Positions 10,702 to 20,500 are shown, counted from the first letter of the stretch. The stretch is DNA of 64,000 nucleotides from Deinococcus hopiensis KR-140 (GCF_900176165.1 NZ_FWWU01000005.1:310001-374000); one strand, 5' to 3'. Program-made: numbers and translations. The notes: a model not told the origin generated them from the letters alone.

Positions 10702-11532
10702 TTACGATCTAGACCTCGTTCTAGGGTCAACATCAAAATCAATGGCACGGCCTACGGTCTCCTTCTGGGCACGCTTCATCTCAATCCAGCGTTCTTCGGG
10801 AACCAATCCAACAGAGCTTTCCTTAAATGCCCCATACGCCTGGTTCTCCCGCCTGTGGTGTCGGGCATCGCACCGGGTTGAACAAGTCCCGCAGCGTGGG
10901 CAGATCCAGCGGTAACAGCTTGTGCACCGTTTCGAGGAGAGGTTGGCCCGGCAGACGCCGCACTTCTCCCGGATCACGTCTGTGGCCCCAAGAAGGGGAG
11001 CATGCCATGAGGTGGACAACGCTGCCCCTTGGGAGTGCTGAGGCAAGACCTTCTTCTGGGCACGTGCTTGCATGGCTAAGGAATTGAAGTGCGTATGGAG
11101 AAAGGGCTGAAAGGCTAGAAGGACGTCTATGAATTCAGTCGAGGTGATGGTAGGCCTCAGGGCAATGGTCAACAGCACCTCTCTGCGCTCAGCCTGACCG
11201 AATCTTGGGGCAAGCGGCAGCACGTGGAGTTGCTGCACGAATCGCGCAAGGACAATTTCCCAATCCTCACGCACTACACTAAGCTTCTGCAGATTCACGT
11301 CCAGCTCTCGTTGAAGGGCAATCGCAGTCACATCTTCAGCCTGGGTGATACGGATGCGCATCTTGTCAGAGAACCTCTGGGCTTCCTTGTAGATCATAGG
11401 GGCACTCAGCAACCAATGAAAGGAATCCAAAACAGTTTCAGTACGTTTCTGGTGGAGAAGAGAAAACGACTGCGGCCATTGCAGCGTTGTTGTTCCCTTG
11501 GACTGCTTCACTTTCTTTTTCTTTCTGCCCAT
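10702..11532 (-). CDS. hypothetical protein with C-terminal zinc-binding Cys cluster
   Basis: 276 residues from ATG 11532, preceded by a clear AGGAG about 10 bases upstream. The N-terminus is Lys-rich (GRKKKKVKQSKG), the middle is helical, and residues about 192-222 hold eight Cys: CGVCRANL, RCTSCYRW, CPRCGTCSTRC, consistent with two treble-clef or zinc-ribbon knuckles. A DNA- or RNA-binding role is possible. I do not recognise the family. It is a single gene with a terminator-like hairpin just upstream at 11580-11604 that insulates it from the transposase remnant. Confidence 0.65.
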   Translation of the reverse strand: MGRKKKKVKQSKGTTTLQWPQSFSLLHQKRTETVLDSFHWLLSAPMIYKEAQRFSDKMRIRITQAEDVTAIALQRELDVNLQKLSVVREDWEIVLARFVQQLHVLPLAPRFGQAERREVLLTIALRPTITSTEFIDVLLAFQPFLHTHFNSLAMQARAQKKVLPQHSQGAALSTSWHAPLLGATDVIREKCGVCRANLSSKRCTSCYRWICPRCGTCSTRCDARHHRRENQAYGAFKESSVGLVPEERWIEMKRAQKETVGRAIDFDVDPRTRSRS

Positions 11533-11578
11533 GGTTCATCACTCCTGTGCCGTTCAACTCTTCATGGCTTGTGCCGTT

Positions 11579-11941
11579 TTAGCCCGCTATAGCGGGCTTT
11601 CTTGCACCAATCGAAGGGTGAAGCGGTGGGCCGGAATCTGCATGACCTACCTCCAAGAGCTTCAGCCAGTGCGTTGGACACTGCCAGAACATCCTGCACG
11701 GCATCCGCACTCCGAACCTCCGGTAACTGAATGTGAACCACCGCTGCGACACCAGCAGTTGGGCCGTGCGCCACATGATCGCTCCCAGTTTCTCCAGAAA
11801 GACAATGCATTCGTCGATCTCCCAGAAGGGATAATCCATCGTACGCAAGCCATCCAGCACTTCCTCAAGCAACACAAGCGCGTACGCGAGGAAATTCAGC
11901 GTGAACAACACGCTCAGGTTGCAATGCCAGAGCACTGGCAA
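11579..11941 (-). pseudogene. C-terminal remnant of a transposase
   Basis: A short frame whose N-terminal part reads NLSVLFTLNFLAYALVLLEE and later LVSQRWFTFSYRRFGVRMP, the kind of C-terminal tail seen in IS4-type transposases of Deinococcus. An in-frame TGA lies just upstream (about 11963) and no DDE residues are present, so only the tail survives. The assignment rests on the look of this tail alone. Confidence 0.45.
11580..11604. terminator. bidirectional hairpin AGCCCGC-TATA-GCGGGCT
   Basis: Inverted repeat of seven GC-rich bases with a 4-base loop, preceded by TTTT and followed by TTCTT on the plus strand, so it resembles a Rho-independent terminator usable in both directions. It separates the transposase remnant (stop at its edge) from the promoter side of the zinc-cluster gene. 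Confidence 0.6.
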
Positions 11942-12031
11942 CGGTTCTGGTGGCGCAGGACGCTTGCGTCATCGAGAGGTCCCACCTCTGCGGGCCGCCT
12001 CACGCTTCTCAGAACTACTTCAATGCCAGGC

Positions 12032-12697
12032 CTATCGGTCGTCCCCTCCCTGGATCAGGCCCCTGTAGTGCCCCTCGAGCCCCGCTACCGCACTGCTCAT
12101 GAGCAGCGGAGCAATCGGGCGAAGCCACAGAGGCAACGTGGGCACCACGTAGCGGCCGTACATCACGCGGAAGATCAGGGTGACGAGCGTGCGGGCATTC
12201 CTGCCCCGCACCTCCGGTGCACCGCGGTGCACGGCGAGGGAAATGAGGGCTATCACGGTCGTCGGAAAGGACAGCGCCTCGGTCATGGACAGCTTCGGCC
12301 CGGAGGCGGACCTGGCCTGCTCCAGGCCCGTCAGGATTCTGGGCAGGAGGTGCATCAGCAGGCCCTCGAGTTCGGGATTCGCCAGAGGCACGGTGGACGG
12401 CGGCATGGGCGGCGGCAGCAGTTCCCCCTGAATGATCACCTGCCGTTTTGACGGCTTCAGGGATGGAGGCGTAATAAAGATCAGAACACCGGTGCTCTGA
12501 CGGGCGTGCAGGATCGCCTGGACAAGGTCTGCGTTACGGGAAGTCACCAGGTTCTCCTTGAGGGGTCGGGGGCGCTCTCCGGGCGCGGGTGCCAGGGGCT
12601 GTGTCGATCCTGACGCTGGACGCCTGGAAGCGTCAGAGGCGCGCGTGAACGAAGCGACCTGCCCATTCACCGCCGGAGAGATCTGGCCTGCCCTCAC
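12032..12697 (-). CDS. hypothetical protein
   Basis: The frame is open up to 13036, but I place the start at GTG 12697 because it is preceded at ideal distance by GGGAGGAG; this gives 221 residues (VRAGQISP onward). The C-terminal half is hydrophobic and helical: about residues 65-80 (STGVLIFITPP), 125-185 (LSFPTTVIALISLAVH; IFRVMYGRYVVPTLPLWL), which could be one or two membrane or buried helices. No family recognised. It is divergent from the rep gene of origin 1, about 830 bases away. Confidence 0.45.
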   Translation of the reverse strand: MRAGQISPAVNGQVASFTRASDASRRPASGSTQPLAPAPGERPRPLKENLVTSRNADLVQAILHARQSTGVLIFITPPSLKPSKRQVIIQGELLPPPMPPSTVPLANPELEGLLMHLLPRILTGLEQARSASGPKLSMTEALSFPTTVIALISLAVHRGAPEVRGRNARTLVTLIFRVMYGRYVVPTLPLWLRPIAPLLMSSAVAGLEGHYRGLIQGGDDR

Positions 12698-13531
12698 GGC
12701 TCCTCCCCTCCCCACGGTGTGGCGGGTTTGCACATTCGAGTTTGCAGCGAACCTACTGAAGAGGCTCGCGGGTGCACGGCCCCATCGGCGTTCTCTTTCA
12801 GGAGGTGAGGTTGGCGCCTGCACGGCAGTGAGGGTGCGAACTGCATGAGGCCAGTGTGCCGTCGATGCGTCTCCCATCTGTCCAGCATTTTCTGCAGCGC
12901 GTGATTTCCAGAAGAAACCTGCGTCGAGGGCAATCAGACCACAGCCTGCAGACGATGCGGCCCTGTACCTCTGCAGCGGAGGAAGTTCGCTTGTCGGCAG
13001 AACCCCACCACATCTCTGTCCGTCCCGGCCATCCACGGCTCCCCGAGCCGCTGTTCATTCCAGGCTGCGCACAACGGGTGCGGAGGGGCCTGGCTACCGC
13101 GAATGGTCGGGCTTCATCCTGTTTTCTGCTGCGCGTCCATATGCCCGGTGAAGCTGGCCACCACCGCCTGCAGACCACGCAGGTGCCGGTAGAACACGTC
13201 GCGCCACGCTCCTTCCTGAGGGGCAAGCGCGGTCACGTCCGCGAGTCAGGCCTCTGCACAGCCTGACGACACGCTGCGGAATGCAGCCCTCGTCATGGTC
13301 GACGGGTACCTGAAAATGGCGTCCTACCGCCGTGAAGTCAGGCCTGCCCCACCCACCGGGTGTCCTGGGTCTCCTTCTATCCGTGGGCCCAGCCCCCCTC
13401 CATTCGGGAGATCCGTTTGCGGGCATGCCGCGTTTTGCAGCTCCCCTGACTGGCGGCCACGCAACGGCGAGCCCCGGACCAGACCCGTATTTTTTGAGGG
13501 AAATTCGCAGCGAACAGGCCCGTCCCTTACC
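12698..13531. other. intergenic region upstream of rep1
   Basis: No gene supported: open frames on both strands here are extensions of the neighbours. It contains the leader of rep1 with one iteron copy at 13484-13504, 28 bases before the rep1 start, and presumably both divergent promoters. Confidence 0.5.
13484..13504 (+). promoter_or_regulatory. solitary iteron in the rep1 leader
   Basis: CCCGTATTTTTTGAGGGAAAT matches the array 3' of rep1 (consensus CCCGTATGTTCTGAGGGAAA) and lies 28 bases upstream of the start. A Rep site here would let the initiator repress its own transcription, as in many iteron plasmids; this is inference from position. Confidence 0.7.
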
Positions 13532-14968
13532 ATGGCAGGAATGGCAAAGCCGGCCAAAAAGACCGAGAAACCTGCCTACCGCCGGGGACCTGCCACGCCA
13601 GACAGTCCGCCCGACGTCAGCGCCGGAATGGACGAGCTGAACCTGGGGCGCCTGACCCTCAACAGCGCGCAGAAGACGGTCCCTCCAGAAATGCGGCGCT
13701 GGGAAAAAAACATCCTGACGCCCGACGGCCGCCCTGTGGTGGTCGTGTGCGCTGTGGAGGAAGGCGAGGTCGTTCCGCACGGACTGGACAACGACTTTAT
13801 GGTCGGCTTGATCAACCTGTGTTTCGAGGCGGGCGTGCCGAACGGCCCGTTCACGACCACGGGCTACGCCATCCTGAAAGCGGCGGGGCTGCCCGATTCC
13901 GCGCAGTACTACAGGGCGATGCAGGCGAGCCTGAGGCGGCTGAGCAAAGCCAAGTACAGCGTGGACGAAGCCTGGTACCGGCACCAGGGCCGGGCGGGAG
14001 AATGGCTGTCCCAGGAGTTCAGTCAGATCTCGTATCTGGCGGTCCGCCGCTCCAGCACTGGCCTGTCGGCCAGGAGTGTCATCGTGGTGCAGCTCGGCGT
14101 GCCCATCGTCGAGAGCCTGCGGGCCGGGTACATCAAACCCCTGGACCTGGACTTCTACCGCTCGCTGAGCCAGCCGCTCGTACGCGCCCTGTACCGTCAG
14201 CTCGACGCACTCCACTTCGACGAGACCACGGAAAACGGCCTCGTGAAGGAGGTCACGGCTCCGCTGCTGGGCTGGGCAGTGCGCCTCGGGCTTTTCAGTG
14301 ACCGTCCAGACAACATTCTGCGGTCGCTGCAGCCCGCCCACGACGAGCTGCTCAACCGCGGCTATCTGGGACAGGTGGAGCACGATGGCCGGGGCCGTCA
14401 GCGGACCATTCGGTATGTCTTCGCTGGTCCTCCGCGCACGGATCATCCAGAACTGGCCGCGCTGCTGACGCAGCAAGGTGTGAAGGAAGGCATGGCCCTA
14501 CGGCTCAGCGCCACTTTTCCCGAACGTATCGAAGACGCCCTGCGCAAATTCAAGCACTACCTGGGGACCGCGCGGAAACCTGTGGGTAACCCCGCGGGCC
14601 TGCTGGTGGCCATGATCAAGAGCCCCGAGCAGTATGACGGCTTTCTGGACATTCCCTCTCCCCCCTCCAGCGGGCTTCCGCCAAAAACACCGCAGGTCGA
14701 GGAAGCCGAAACCCAGGCCCCAGAACGGTATCTGGAACGGCTTGACCCCTCCGAACGTCAGGCCTGGGCACTCAAGCAGCTGGGACTGCTGGGCATCATG
14801 AAGCATCTGACGGTCGCGGAACGTGCCCTGCTGGGAGAGGCCTTGAGCCGCGGAGCGGCAGACGCGTCCACCCTGGTCAAGCAGGCCACGGCCGCCAGTT
14901 TCTCAGGTGCTGCAGGAGTCCTCGAGTACGTGGATGAACTTCGCAGGGCCCTGAGCACGCACCCGTAG
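13532..14968 (+). CDS. replication initiator protein (RepA-like), replicon 1
   Basis: 478 residues from ATG 13532 (MAGMAKPAKKTEK); the frame is open further upstream, but this start follows the iteron-bearing leader. The conserved order shared with the other three initiators in this window is visible: ELNLGRLTLNSAQ at the start of the domain, VPHGLDNDF, GVPNGPFTTTGYAIL, YRAMQASLRRLSKAKYSV, YRSLSQPLVRALYRQLDAL and RSLQPAHDELLNRGYL. This is the replication initiator protein A-type fold with winged helices binding iterons. Its stop codon lies inside the first iteron of the downstream array (14962-14982). The upstream iteron suggests autorepression by its own product. It is the most divergent of the four initiators. 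Confidence 0.85.
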   Translation: MAGMAKPAKKTEKPAYRRGPATPDSPPDVSAGMDELNLGRLTLNSAQKTVPPEMRRWEKNILTPDGRPVVVVCAVEEGEVVPHGLDNDFMVGLINLCFEAGVPNGPFTTTGYAILKAAGLPDSAQYYRAMQASLRRLSKAKYSVDEAWYRHQGRAGEWLSQEFSQISYLAVRRSSTGLSARSVIVVQLGVPIVESLRAGYIKPLDLDFYRSLSQPLVRALYRQLDALHFDETTENGLVKEVTAPLLGWAVRLGLFSDRPDNILRSLQPAHDELLNRGYLGQVEHDGRGRQRTIRYVFAGPPRTDHPELAALLTQQGVKEGMALRLSATFPERIEDALRKFKHYLGTARKPVGNPAGLLVAMIKSPEQYDGFLDIPSPPSSGLPPKTPQVEEAETQAPERYLERLDPSERQAWALKQLGLLGIMKHLTVAERALLGEALSRGAADASTLVKQATAASFSGAAGVLEYVDELRRALSTHP

Positions 14969-15316
14969 TTTCTGAGGGAAACGCAAACCGACCCTCCCGT
15001 ATTTTGTGAGGAAAGACTCCCATAAAGCCCGTGCAGGCGAGGCTTTTCGGATCTACACTCTGTTTCCCGTATGTTCCGAGGGAAACGCCTGAACTTCGGC
15101 CTGACACCCCCGTATGTTCTGAGGGAAACGCCATGCCTGGTGGCCCGATGCCCCTGAAAAGTGCCCGTATATTCTGAGGGAAAGCGCCCGTATATTCTGA
15201 GGGAAGTCCTCGGACTTCGGCCTGACGATCCCGTATGTTCTGAGGGAAATGGGTACGCCTCTCCCGTATGTTCTGAGGGAAACGGGTGTGCCTTTCCCGT
15301 ATGTTCTGAGGGGAAA
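14962..15316 (+). repeat. iteron array of origin 1 (nine copies)
   Basis: Direct repeats with consensus CCCGTATGTTCTGAGGGAAA start at 14962, 14996, 15066, 15109, 15164, 15187, 15230, 15263 and 15296. Start-to-start distances are 34, 70, 43, 55, 23, 43, 33 and 33 bp, close to whole helical turns, so bound initiators would lie on one face. The first copy contains the rep1 stop codon TAG. Confidence 0.9.
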
Positions 15317-15420
15317 AGACAAAAAAACACGTCCTGGCGCGACATGGCAGTCGCCCATGATGATGATCATTCATTCTTTTCTTCTTTTAAAACATACTTA
15401 AAAACATCACTCAAGCCAGG
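15317..15420 (+). other. AT-rich core of origin 1 (probable DNA unwinding element)
   Basis: Directly after the iterons: AAAAAAA, CACGTCCTG (15328-15336), 21 bases, TGATGATGATCAT (15358-15370), then TTCTTTTCTTCTTTTAAAA. The same two blocks with the same 21-base spacing occur at origin 3, and a close version of the second block at origin 4. Confidence 0.7.
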
Positions 15421-16684
15421 TGACGGTCCCGGCAGCTCTCCTGGACCGTCATGTCCGCGCCCGTGCCCTGCAGGTTGAACCCTCAGGCGTGTCTGGAAGC
15501 CCCAAGCGCACTGGTGATCAGGGCAGGTTCTGGAGCCTGCTCTGCGCAAAACAGGGCCATGGAGCGCGCTCTGGCTTCCCCGAGTCAGGCGGCTGTAGGC
15601 GACAGCAGTTGGGGAAACCCCCGGCGGAAGCCATTCGCAGGGCATAGGCCATCTGCGGGGAACTCACGGACCGCCTGAAGGCGTTGAAGGACGCAGAGCG
15701 AAACCAGGAGGACGCTTTCCAGGGGCGAGACGCTCATCTTCAAGCGGTGGAGGTCAATCAGCTTGCCGCCATATCGATGCCTCTCATTTGACGCTAGCTC
15801 TGCGCTGCCACCAGCAAAAAAGTCTTTACGGCTCATGCCGGAGCACAGGGGTGGCATTGTGGACTGACCAACGACTCTGAAGTGAAACAGTCCATTAAAA
15901 GTCAATCAAAACGTAGGCGTTCGGGTATAGGGCTCCAGTGTCGCTATTCAAATCGCGCGTTTCGACGGACACACTCGACGCGCTCAAACCTGGGAGGTTC
16001 CAGGTGGGCGGCCCGCTGCAACATCCAATGGCAGGCATGGCCCGCTGCTTGAAGTACGCGTTGAAGGACTTGTGGGAGTGCTCGTCAATGAGGAGGGTGG
16101 CCATCAACCCTGTTCCGTACACCAGCACCACGGCCAAGGTAAGAGCAACACCAAGAGGCCGACCCCCGCCCGGGTCGTCTTGGACCTGACGATGTGCTTC
16201 CGTTCGCTCTGCACTCTTCAGCCATCAAGTGCTTGATTCAACGATGGGGTGAGTTGGGATGGTAGGACCATGGTGTGTATCCCAAGGGTGTCATCCTGCG
16301 CTCAGATGCCAGCAAGCGTTTCTGTCACGCGGCGCTGTATCTGAACAGTCACGCAGTCAGAACGGGTGAGTAGGAATGGGGCAGGAGTTCCATCCATGCC
16401 TTGCTCCCGCTGCTCTGGTCCTCCGTCCCTGAAGCGTCTGGCATCCGTTGGGATCCTCGTGTCTGCCCGTTCCGTGAGTGGGTGCGGAGCTACACAGAGG
16501 CAGCTGTAGTCGCCCCGTGATACACCGGCTTGGGCCGGAACGTCCTGCGAAAGGCAAAGGGAAGAAATTTGTGCTGAGTGTACTGTGAAAATAGGAACTG
16601 TCATGAGGGGGCTTCCAGCGACTGCTTTTCACTCTTTCTCGCCGCTGAGACGCTCTCACACATCTGGGGTGATTAAGGAGAAAA
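15421..16684. other. gene-poor region
   Basis: No gene I can support with confidence. One minus-strand frame ending near 15896 (about 80 residues from TTG 16137, extending upstream without a clear start) has a hydrophobic stretch LAVVLVYGTGLMATLL and could be a small membrane protein or the tail of a lost one. A second minus frame near 15590-15800 (KLIDLHRLKMSVSPLESV) could be a transposase scrap. Neither has a ribosome site I would trust. Confidence 0.4.
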
Positions 16685-17359
16685 ATGCCATTAGGATGTA
16701 TTGCCATTATTGTCGTTCTTGCTATTATCGGTCTAATAATCAATGTTGTTGAAGGAGTCGCCAGTGTACTTTCGACCTATTGGCTCTCTGCTGCAGCCTT
16801 ATTTCTTGCTTATTTCATACTTAAAGGCAATAAGGATTCAAAAAAGCACGATTATAAAACTAATATAGCTGTGCTTTTAATAATTTTCGGCGTGTTTTCT
16901 GGTTACAAAAAGCATGCATCATTGTATAAAGTTTATGATTTGATTATATCAACTAGTGATGAAAATTCTGAAATTAAGATCTATAACGCTGATGGCGACG
17001 ATGTTGCATTTACTGCCGGCAGCGAAAATCATATTTCTTTGAAAAAAGGTAGTTATTCCTATAAAGCATCCAGGTCAGATGACTATGAGACGACAGAGGG
17101 ATATTTCAACGTACCACAAGATCAAAAAGTCAATGTACAACTTCCCAAAAGAAGTATCGTGTCTGATAATGATACCAATTACGAAACCTCTAACAGCTAT
17201 AGTTCCGATACCAGCTCATCTACATACACATACGACTCGTCTAGCGAGTCATCGTACAGCACACCGTCACCCAGTCACTCCAAAGACGTGTATGTGCATG
17301 GATACACAAGACGTAACGGGACTTACGTCGCTCCCTACTATAGATCTAGACCCCATTAA
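16685..17359 (+). CDS. membrane-anchored hypothetical protein with Ser/Tyr-rich tail
   Basis: 224 residues; ATG follows AAGGAG at good spacing. Two N-terminal hydrophobic segments (IAIIVVLAIIGLIINVV, 6-22; LSAAALFLAYFIL, 34-46) and a third near 62-73 (IAVLLIIFGVFSG) place it in the membrane. Residues about 88-150 resemble a PEGA-like beta domain; residues 155-200 are almost only Ser, Thr, Tyr, Asp. The end HGYTRRNGTYVAPYYRSRPH is a motif often seen at the C-terminus of small bacterial surface or secreted proteins. Base composition is much more AT-rich than the flanking genes, with AAA/ATA/TTA codons, so it looks acquired from a low-GC donor. Confidence 0.65.
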   Translation: MPLGCIAIIVVLAIIGLIINVVEGVASVLSTYWLSAAALFLAYFILKGNKDSKKHDYKTNIAVLLIIFGVFSGYKKHASLYKVYDLIISTSDENSEIKIYNADGDDVAFTAGSENHISLKKGSYSYKASRSDDYETTEGYFNVPQDQKVNVQLPKRSIVSDNDTNYETSNSYSSDTSSSTYTYDSSSESSYSTPSPSHSKDVYVHGYTRRNGTYVAPYYRSRPH

Positions 17360-17569
17360 TATCTCTGCTACTACTTCGCCCCCTTGATGAATAGCTGGGG
17401 AGCGCTCTAAACGTCGAGGGTGGAAGGCGAACACGAGGAGGGAAGCCATGACCGCCTGTCTTCAGACGACGGTCTGTACCGCCAAACATCCACAGGGAGC
17501 CCAAGTTTGCGACGTATTTCCAGGCTGTGCAATAAGGTTCATGTGATCTCAGTAAAAAGGAGTCAGTAA

Positions 17570-19153
17570 ATGCTTCGTCTTATTTACACGGCCATCATCT
17601 TGTTTATCGCTTCTCCAGCGCTTGCCTGCCCAACTGTGAAGGGGCAAATGGCGAATAAGGTTGTGCCATCAGTCCTCCCAGGATTCACTCCTATATGCAC
17701 GAGTGTAAACGAGACGTTGAACCAGAATTTGGAAACTCATGGACTAAGGCAAGATCTGAATTTGAGATGGTCGGAACTGTATAAACTTCCCTCTACTACA
17801 GCAAAAATATCGCTTTTGACTTTCATCAATCAACTGCAACGCCCTTCATACGACTATAAGTCGCAAGGGGAAGTCAATCTGAGCAAAAACGTAACTATCG
17901 AGTCTTATAAGAGTAGGGTTACAGGTAAGGGATTATGGTTAGTGATCATAAAAACTTCCTCTGAAAATAATTGGTATGTTTCAATTCTTGGCACAGACAT
18001 CTCGCTTAAGAGCGATAAGTTCGAAGCGTTATACCGTAAAACGGCCGATGTAGTTTCTACTGCAGTCGGATCGCCTTGGCGCACCGCTTCACCCTCTTTA
18101 GGATCTTCCGCTCACGCACAAACAATCAAGATATCGCCTTCAAAATCTGCTCGTATTGGACAACCCGTTCTCAGCGCTAAAAGTGAGCTGTGCCGCAAGT
18201 ATGCTTGTAGGTACGTCAAGGAAAGCATCAGGACCATACCTAGTGAGGAGCCCTACCGCCCCGATCCTTTCATTATACGGGAAGAAACATATACTTTTGG
18301 GAAAGTCGACGCCAAAATATTTATCTACCGTGACCACGATGTTAATCCCATGCCGGCAAACATAGAGGAAGAGTGGCGTGCCGTAGCTGAAGCTTATGGA
18401 CTTGATCCTACGTGGACCTCTTACACTTTGAACGCGGAAATTAGTCCGAAAGCGAAACTCGCACCGGAATTTCTGATATCGCTATTACATCAGCAGTTTC
18501 CTAAATACCCTGTATCTCTTTTACCTACGGCAGTTCAAATCTGCTTGAAAAGTCAAGTTCAAAACAATGACAACTACGCCGTGTCGGATATTCTACTATT
18601 CATGTCATGCAGTCGTACAAAGAGCGGGACTATCGAGATCGAAGCCAGGGACCAACTGAGGTCAATGTCAGACGGGGGCGACGGAACAGTATTTTCTTTA
18701 TTCCAGCCAGAAAGAAATGTATTTGAGTACACTTCTATCTGCAAACGCTTTTCTTGCAGGCAAATTCGCTCTACTCCTTCCAAAGCGAATAGCACTAAAG
18801 AATTAGTTTTGGATTACGAATTTAAGAATACACCATTTTCTGTGAGTATTTATGGGGAATATGAAAATTCATCGTGGAATGCGTCATTGATCAGCTTATC
18901 TGCGCCCTTGAAAAAGATCCAGCAGAAGGACTTGGATTTCCTGCATGCAGCAGTTATAGAAATGGGGAGGCTTGATATACCCGCATCCTGGTACGCTTCC
19001 TGTCTATCCACGGCGAATGAGAATAGCAATGGTGAATACACTGGACGTCAAATACTACGGACTACTCCATATAGGCGGCTTGAGTGCAATTTCAACAAGA
19101 AGAACAACGATTGGGTTGTTAGCTTTGATATTTATGAATTTCATCTGTACTAG
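17570..19153 (+). CDS. secreted hypothetical protein, AT-rich
   Basis: 527 residues with a strong AAGGAG site before ATG 17570 and a clear signal peptide (MLRLIYTAIILFIASPALAC, cleavage after ALA; the Cys that follows lacks the rest of a lipobox). The mature part has several paired Cys (ICTS, CRKYACRY, CKRFSCR), suggesting disulfides and perhaps repeated domains: CRKYACRYVKESIRTIPSEE around residue 207 and CKRFSCRQIRSTPSKAN around 392 are two diverged copies of the same unit. Function unknown. Codon use is AT-rich like the gene before it, and the pair is probably one imported island. Confidence 0.65.
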   Translation: MLRLIYTAIILFIASPALACPTVKGQMANKVVPSVLPGFTPICTSVNETLNQNLETHGLRQDLNLRWSELYKLPSTTAKISLLTFINQLQRPSYDYKSQGEVNLSKNVTIESYKSRVTGKGLWLVIIKTSSENNWYVSILGTDISLKSDKFEALYRKTADVVSTAVGSPWRTASPSLGSSAHAQTIKISPSKSARIGQPVLSAKSELCRKYACRYVKESIRTIPSEEPYRPDPFIIREETYTFGKVDAKIFIYRDHDVNPMPANIEEEWRAVAEAYGLDPTWTSYTLNAEISPKAKLAPEFLISLLHQQFPKYPVSLLPTAVQICLKSQVQNNDNYAVSDILLFMSCSRTKSGTIEIEARDQLRSMSDGGDGTVFSLFQPERNVFEYTSICKRFSCRQIRSTPSKANSTKELVLDYEFKNTPFSVSIYGEYENSSWNASLISLSAPLKKIQQKDLDFLHAAVIEMGRLDIPASWYASCLSTANENSNGEYTGRQILRTTPYRRLECNFNKKNNDWVVSFDIYEFHLY

Positions 19154-19368
19154 TCTACTGCCATCTATTGCAGGCAGCTAAGCAGAGGCGGCGATACGCG
19201 ATTCTCTTCTCCTATAGGCCTAAACTGAACACGGTAGGTACCGGTAGACTGGCATTTTTCAGTTTGGAAAAAGGACGTCCAGGACGGCTTCCCACCTCAT
19301 ATTGAGGGTATGCTTAAGGGAAATGACCGTGCTGGACGACTTTATTCTGACATGCTCACCTCCTGTAG

Positions 19369-19418
19369 CAGGAAGCAGCATCAGGACAACCTGCAGGTTG
19401 TCCTGATGCTGCTTCCTG
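19369..19418. repeat. 50-bp perfect palindrome without spacer
   Basis: The arm CAGGAAGCAGCATCAGGACA plus ACCTG is followed at once by its exact reverse complement, centred on CTGCAG between 19393 and 19394. It lies at the start of the IS4-type transposase. Spacerless palindromes of this length extrude cruciforms and are substrates of SbcCD-type nucleases, so persistence is notable. It may have arisen by inverted duplication during transposition or be an assembly artefact. Confidence 0.85.
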
Positions 19419-19505
19419 GAGGCGCTGGGGATCTCCCGTTTCCATGCGTCCACCGCGAAGTCTCCGGGGGCGATCAGCCGCTTTCTCAATCACCAGCCCT
19501 GGAGT

Positions 19506-20438
19506 TTGCCGACCCTGCTGCGCGTGATGCGCCAACACGCCCTGGACACCTTCCAGGCTTCCCTCCGTGGACGCTGTGGGCGTCCACCGCCGACCCGAGA
19601 TCATCGTAGATACCAACTCCATTGCCAAAGAAGGCGTATTCGCCGAGCTAGACGGCTGGATGCACACCCTCAACGGTGTGCGTGGCCTCCATGTCGTCAT
19701 GCTCTACATCTGCTGTGGAGATCTCCGCTTGCCCTGGGGGTTCAAGATCTGGCGTGGGAAAGCCCCCCCTCTCCCTCGGACTTGGCCTTACGGCAGGTTC
19801 AGCAGCTCCCAAGAGCAATCCGCTGGCGAGCCAAACAGGTGCACCTTCTTGCAGATGCTGGGTTTGGCAGCGCCACATTCATGTCTGGAGTCCAAGCGTT
19901 AGGGCTGGATCTCACCGTGGGGATGCGGGTGGATCGGCTGACCGTCTACGGTCAGCATCTCAAAGACATCACCGCGCAACAGCGTCGCGTCTTCCTCCAA
20001 GGGCTCTCTGACCTTCCCTTGTGGCTGTACTGGATCTGGCTTCCTGCCAAACAGGGAGAACGGCAGGAACAACGTTTTCTCGTGTCTTCCCACCGCAGGA
20101 CCCCCAGGACCGCGAAGCAAACAGGTCGGCGCAGGTGGAAGATCGAGGCCCTCTTCAAAACCTTGAAGAGCCGCTTTGCCTTCAGCAAGTTCGGTCAGAA
20201 GACCAAGGTGGGGGTCCTGCGCTACCTCTGTCTGAGCCTCGCCTGTTTTCTGCTCTGTCACTTCGAGTACCTGGACCAGATTGGCTCAAGCCAAGCGGAA
20301 TCCGCTTGGCCTGACTGGGGCGCACTTGCCCGCCAGGTCCGCATGAAATTGGTCGGCTGGGTGCCGCTTTTCGAGATAGAACGAATGCAGGCGCAGATTT
20401 TAGCCGTCTGGGACGAAGACCAGCGCCATGCCGCCTAA
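19506..20438 (+). pseudogene. frameshifted IS4-type transposase
   Basis: The C-terminal part is readable in the frame ending at 20438: LLADAGFGSATFMSGVQALG (second Asp), then RRRWKIEALFKTLKSRFAF, the R-x3-E-x6-K of the IS4 signature with the Tyr position lost (Gly), and VLRYLCLSLACFLLCHFEYL. The middle part with the first Asp (IIVDTNSIAKEGVFAELDGW, then GLHVVMLYICCGD) is in another frame (about 19585-19760). At least one frameshift near 19760 and damage at the 5' end by a perfect palindrome (19369-19418) inactivate it. Confidence 0.75.
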
Positions 20439-20500
20439 ACTGAAATATCTCAGTAGATCTACCAGGGACAGCATCGTGCCCGGTGAACGAGGAGTAAAGT

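Larger units (their letters stand above)
19260..20443 (+). mobile_element. degenerate IS4-family element
   Basis: Approximate limits are set by short terminal matches, CAGTTTGG on the left (from 19260) and CCTAAACTG on the right (to 20443); no target duplication can be read with confidence. Another copy of the right-end word CCTAAACTGAA occurs at 19219, which may be a second end. The transposase inside is frameshifted, so it is probably immobile without help. Confidence 0.6.

Noticed and set aside
15421..16684. Several short open frames (for example 15895-16137, 16302-16604, 16357-16743)
   Set aside because: No ribosome sites, no recognisable domains, and conflicting frames; not called as genes.
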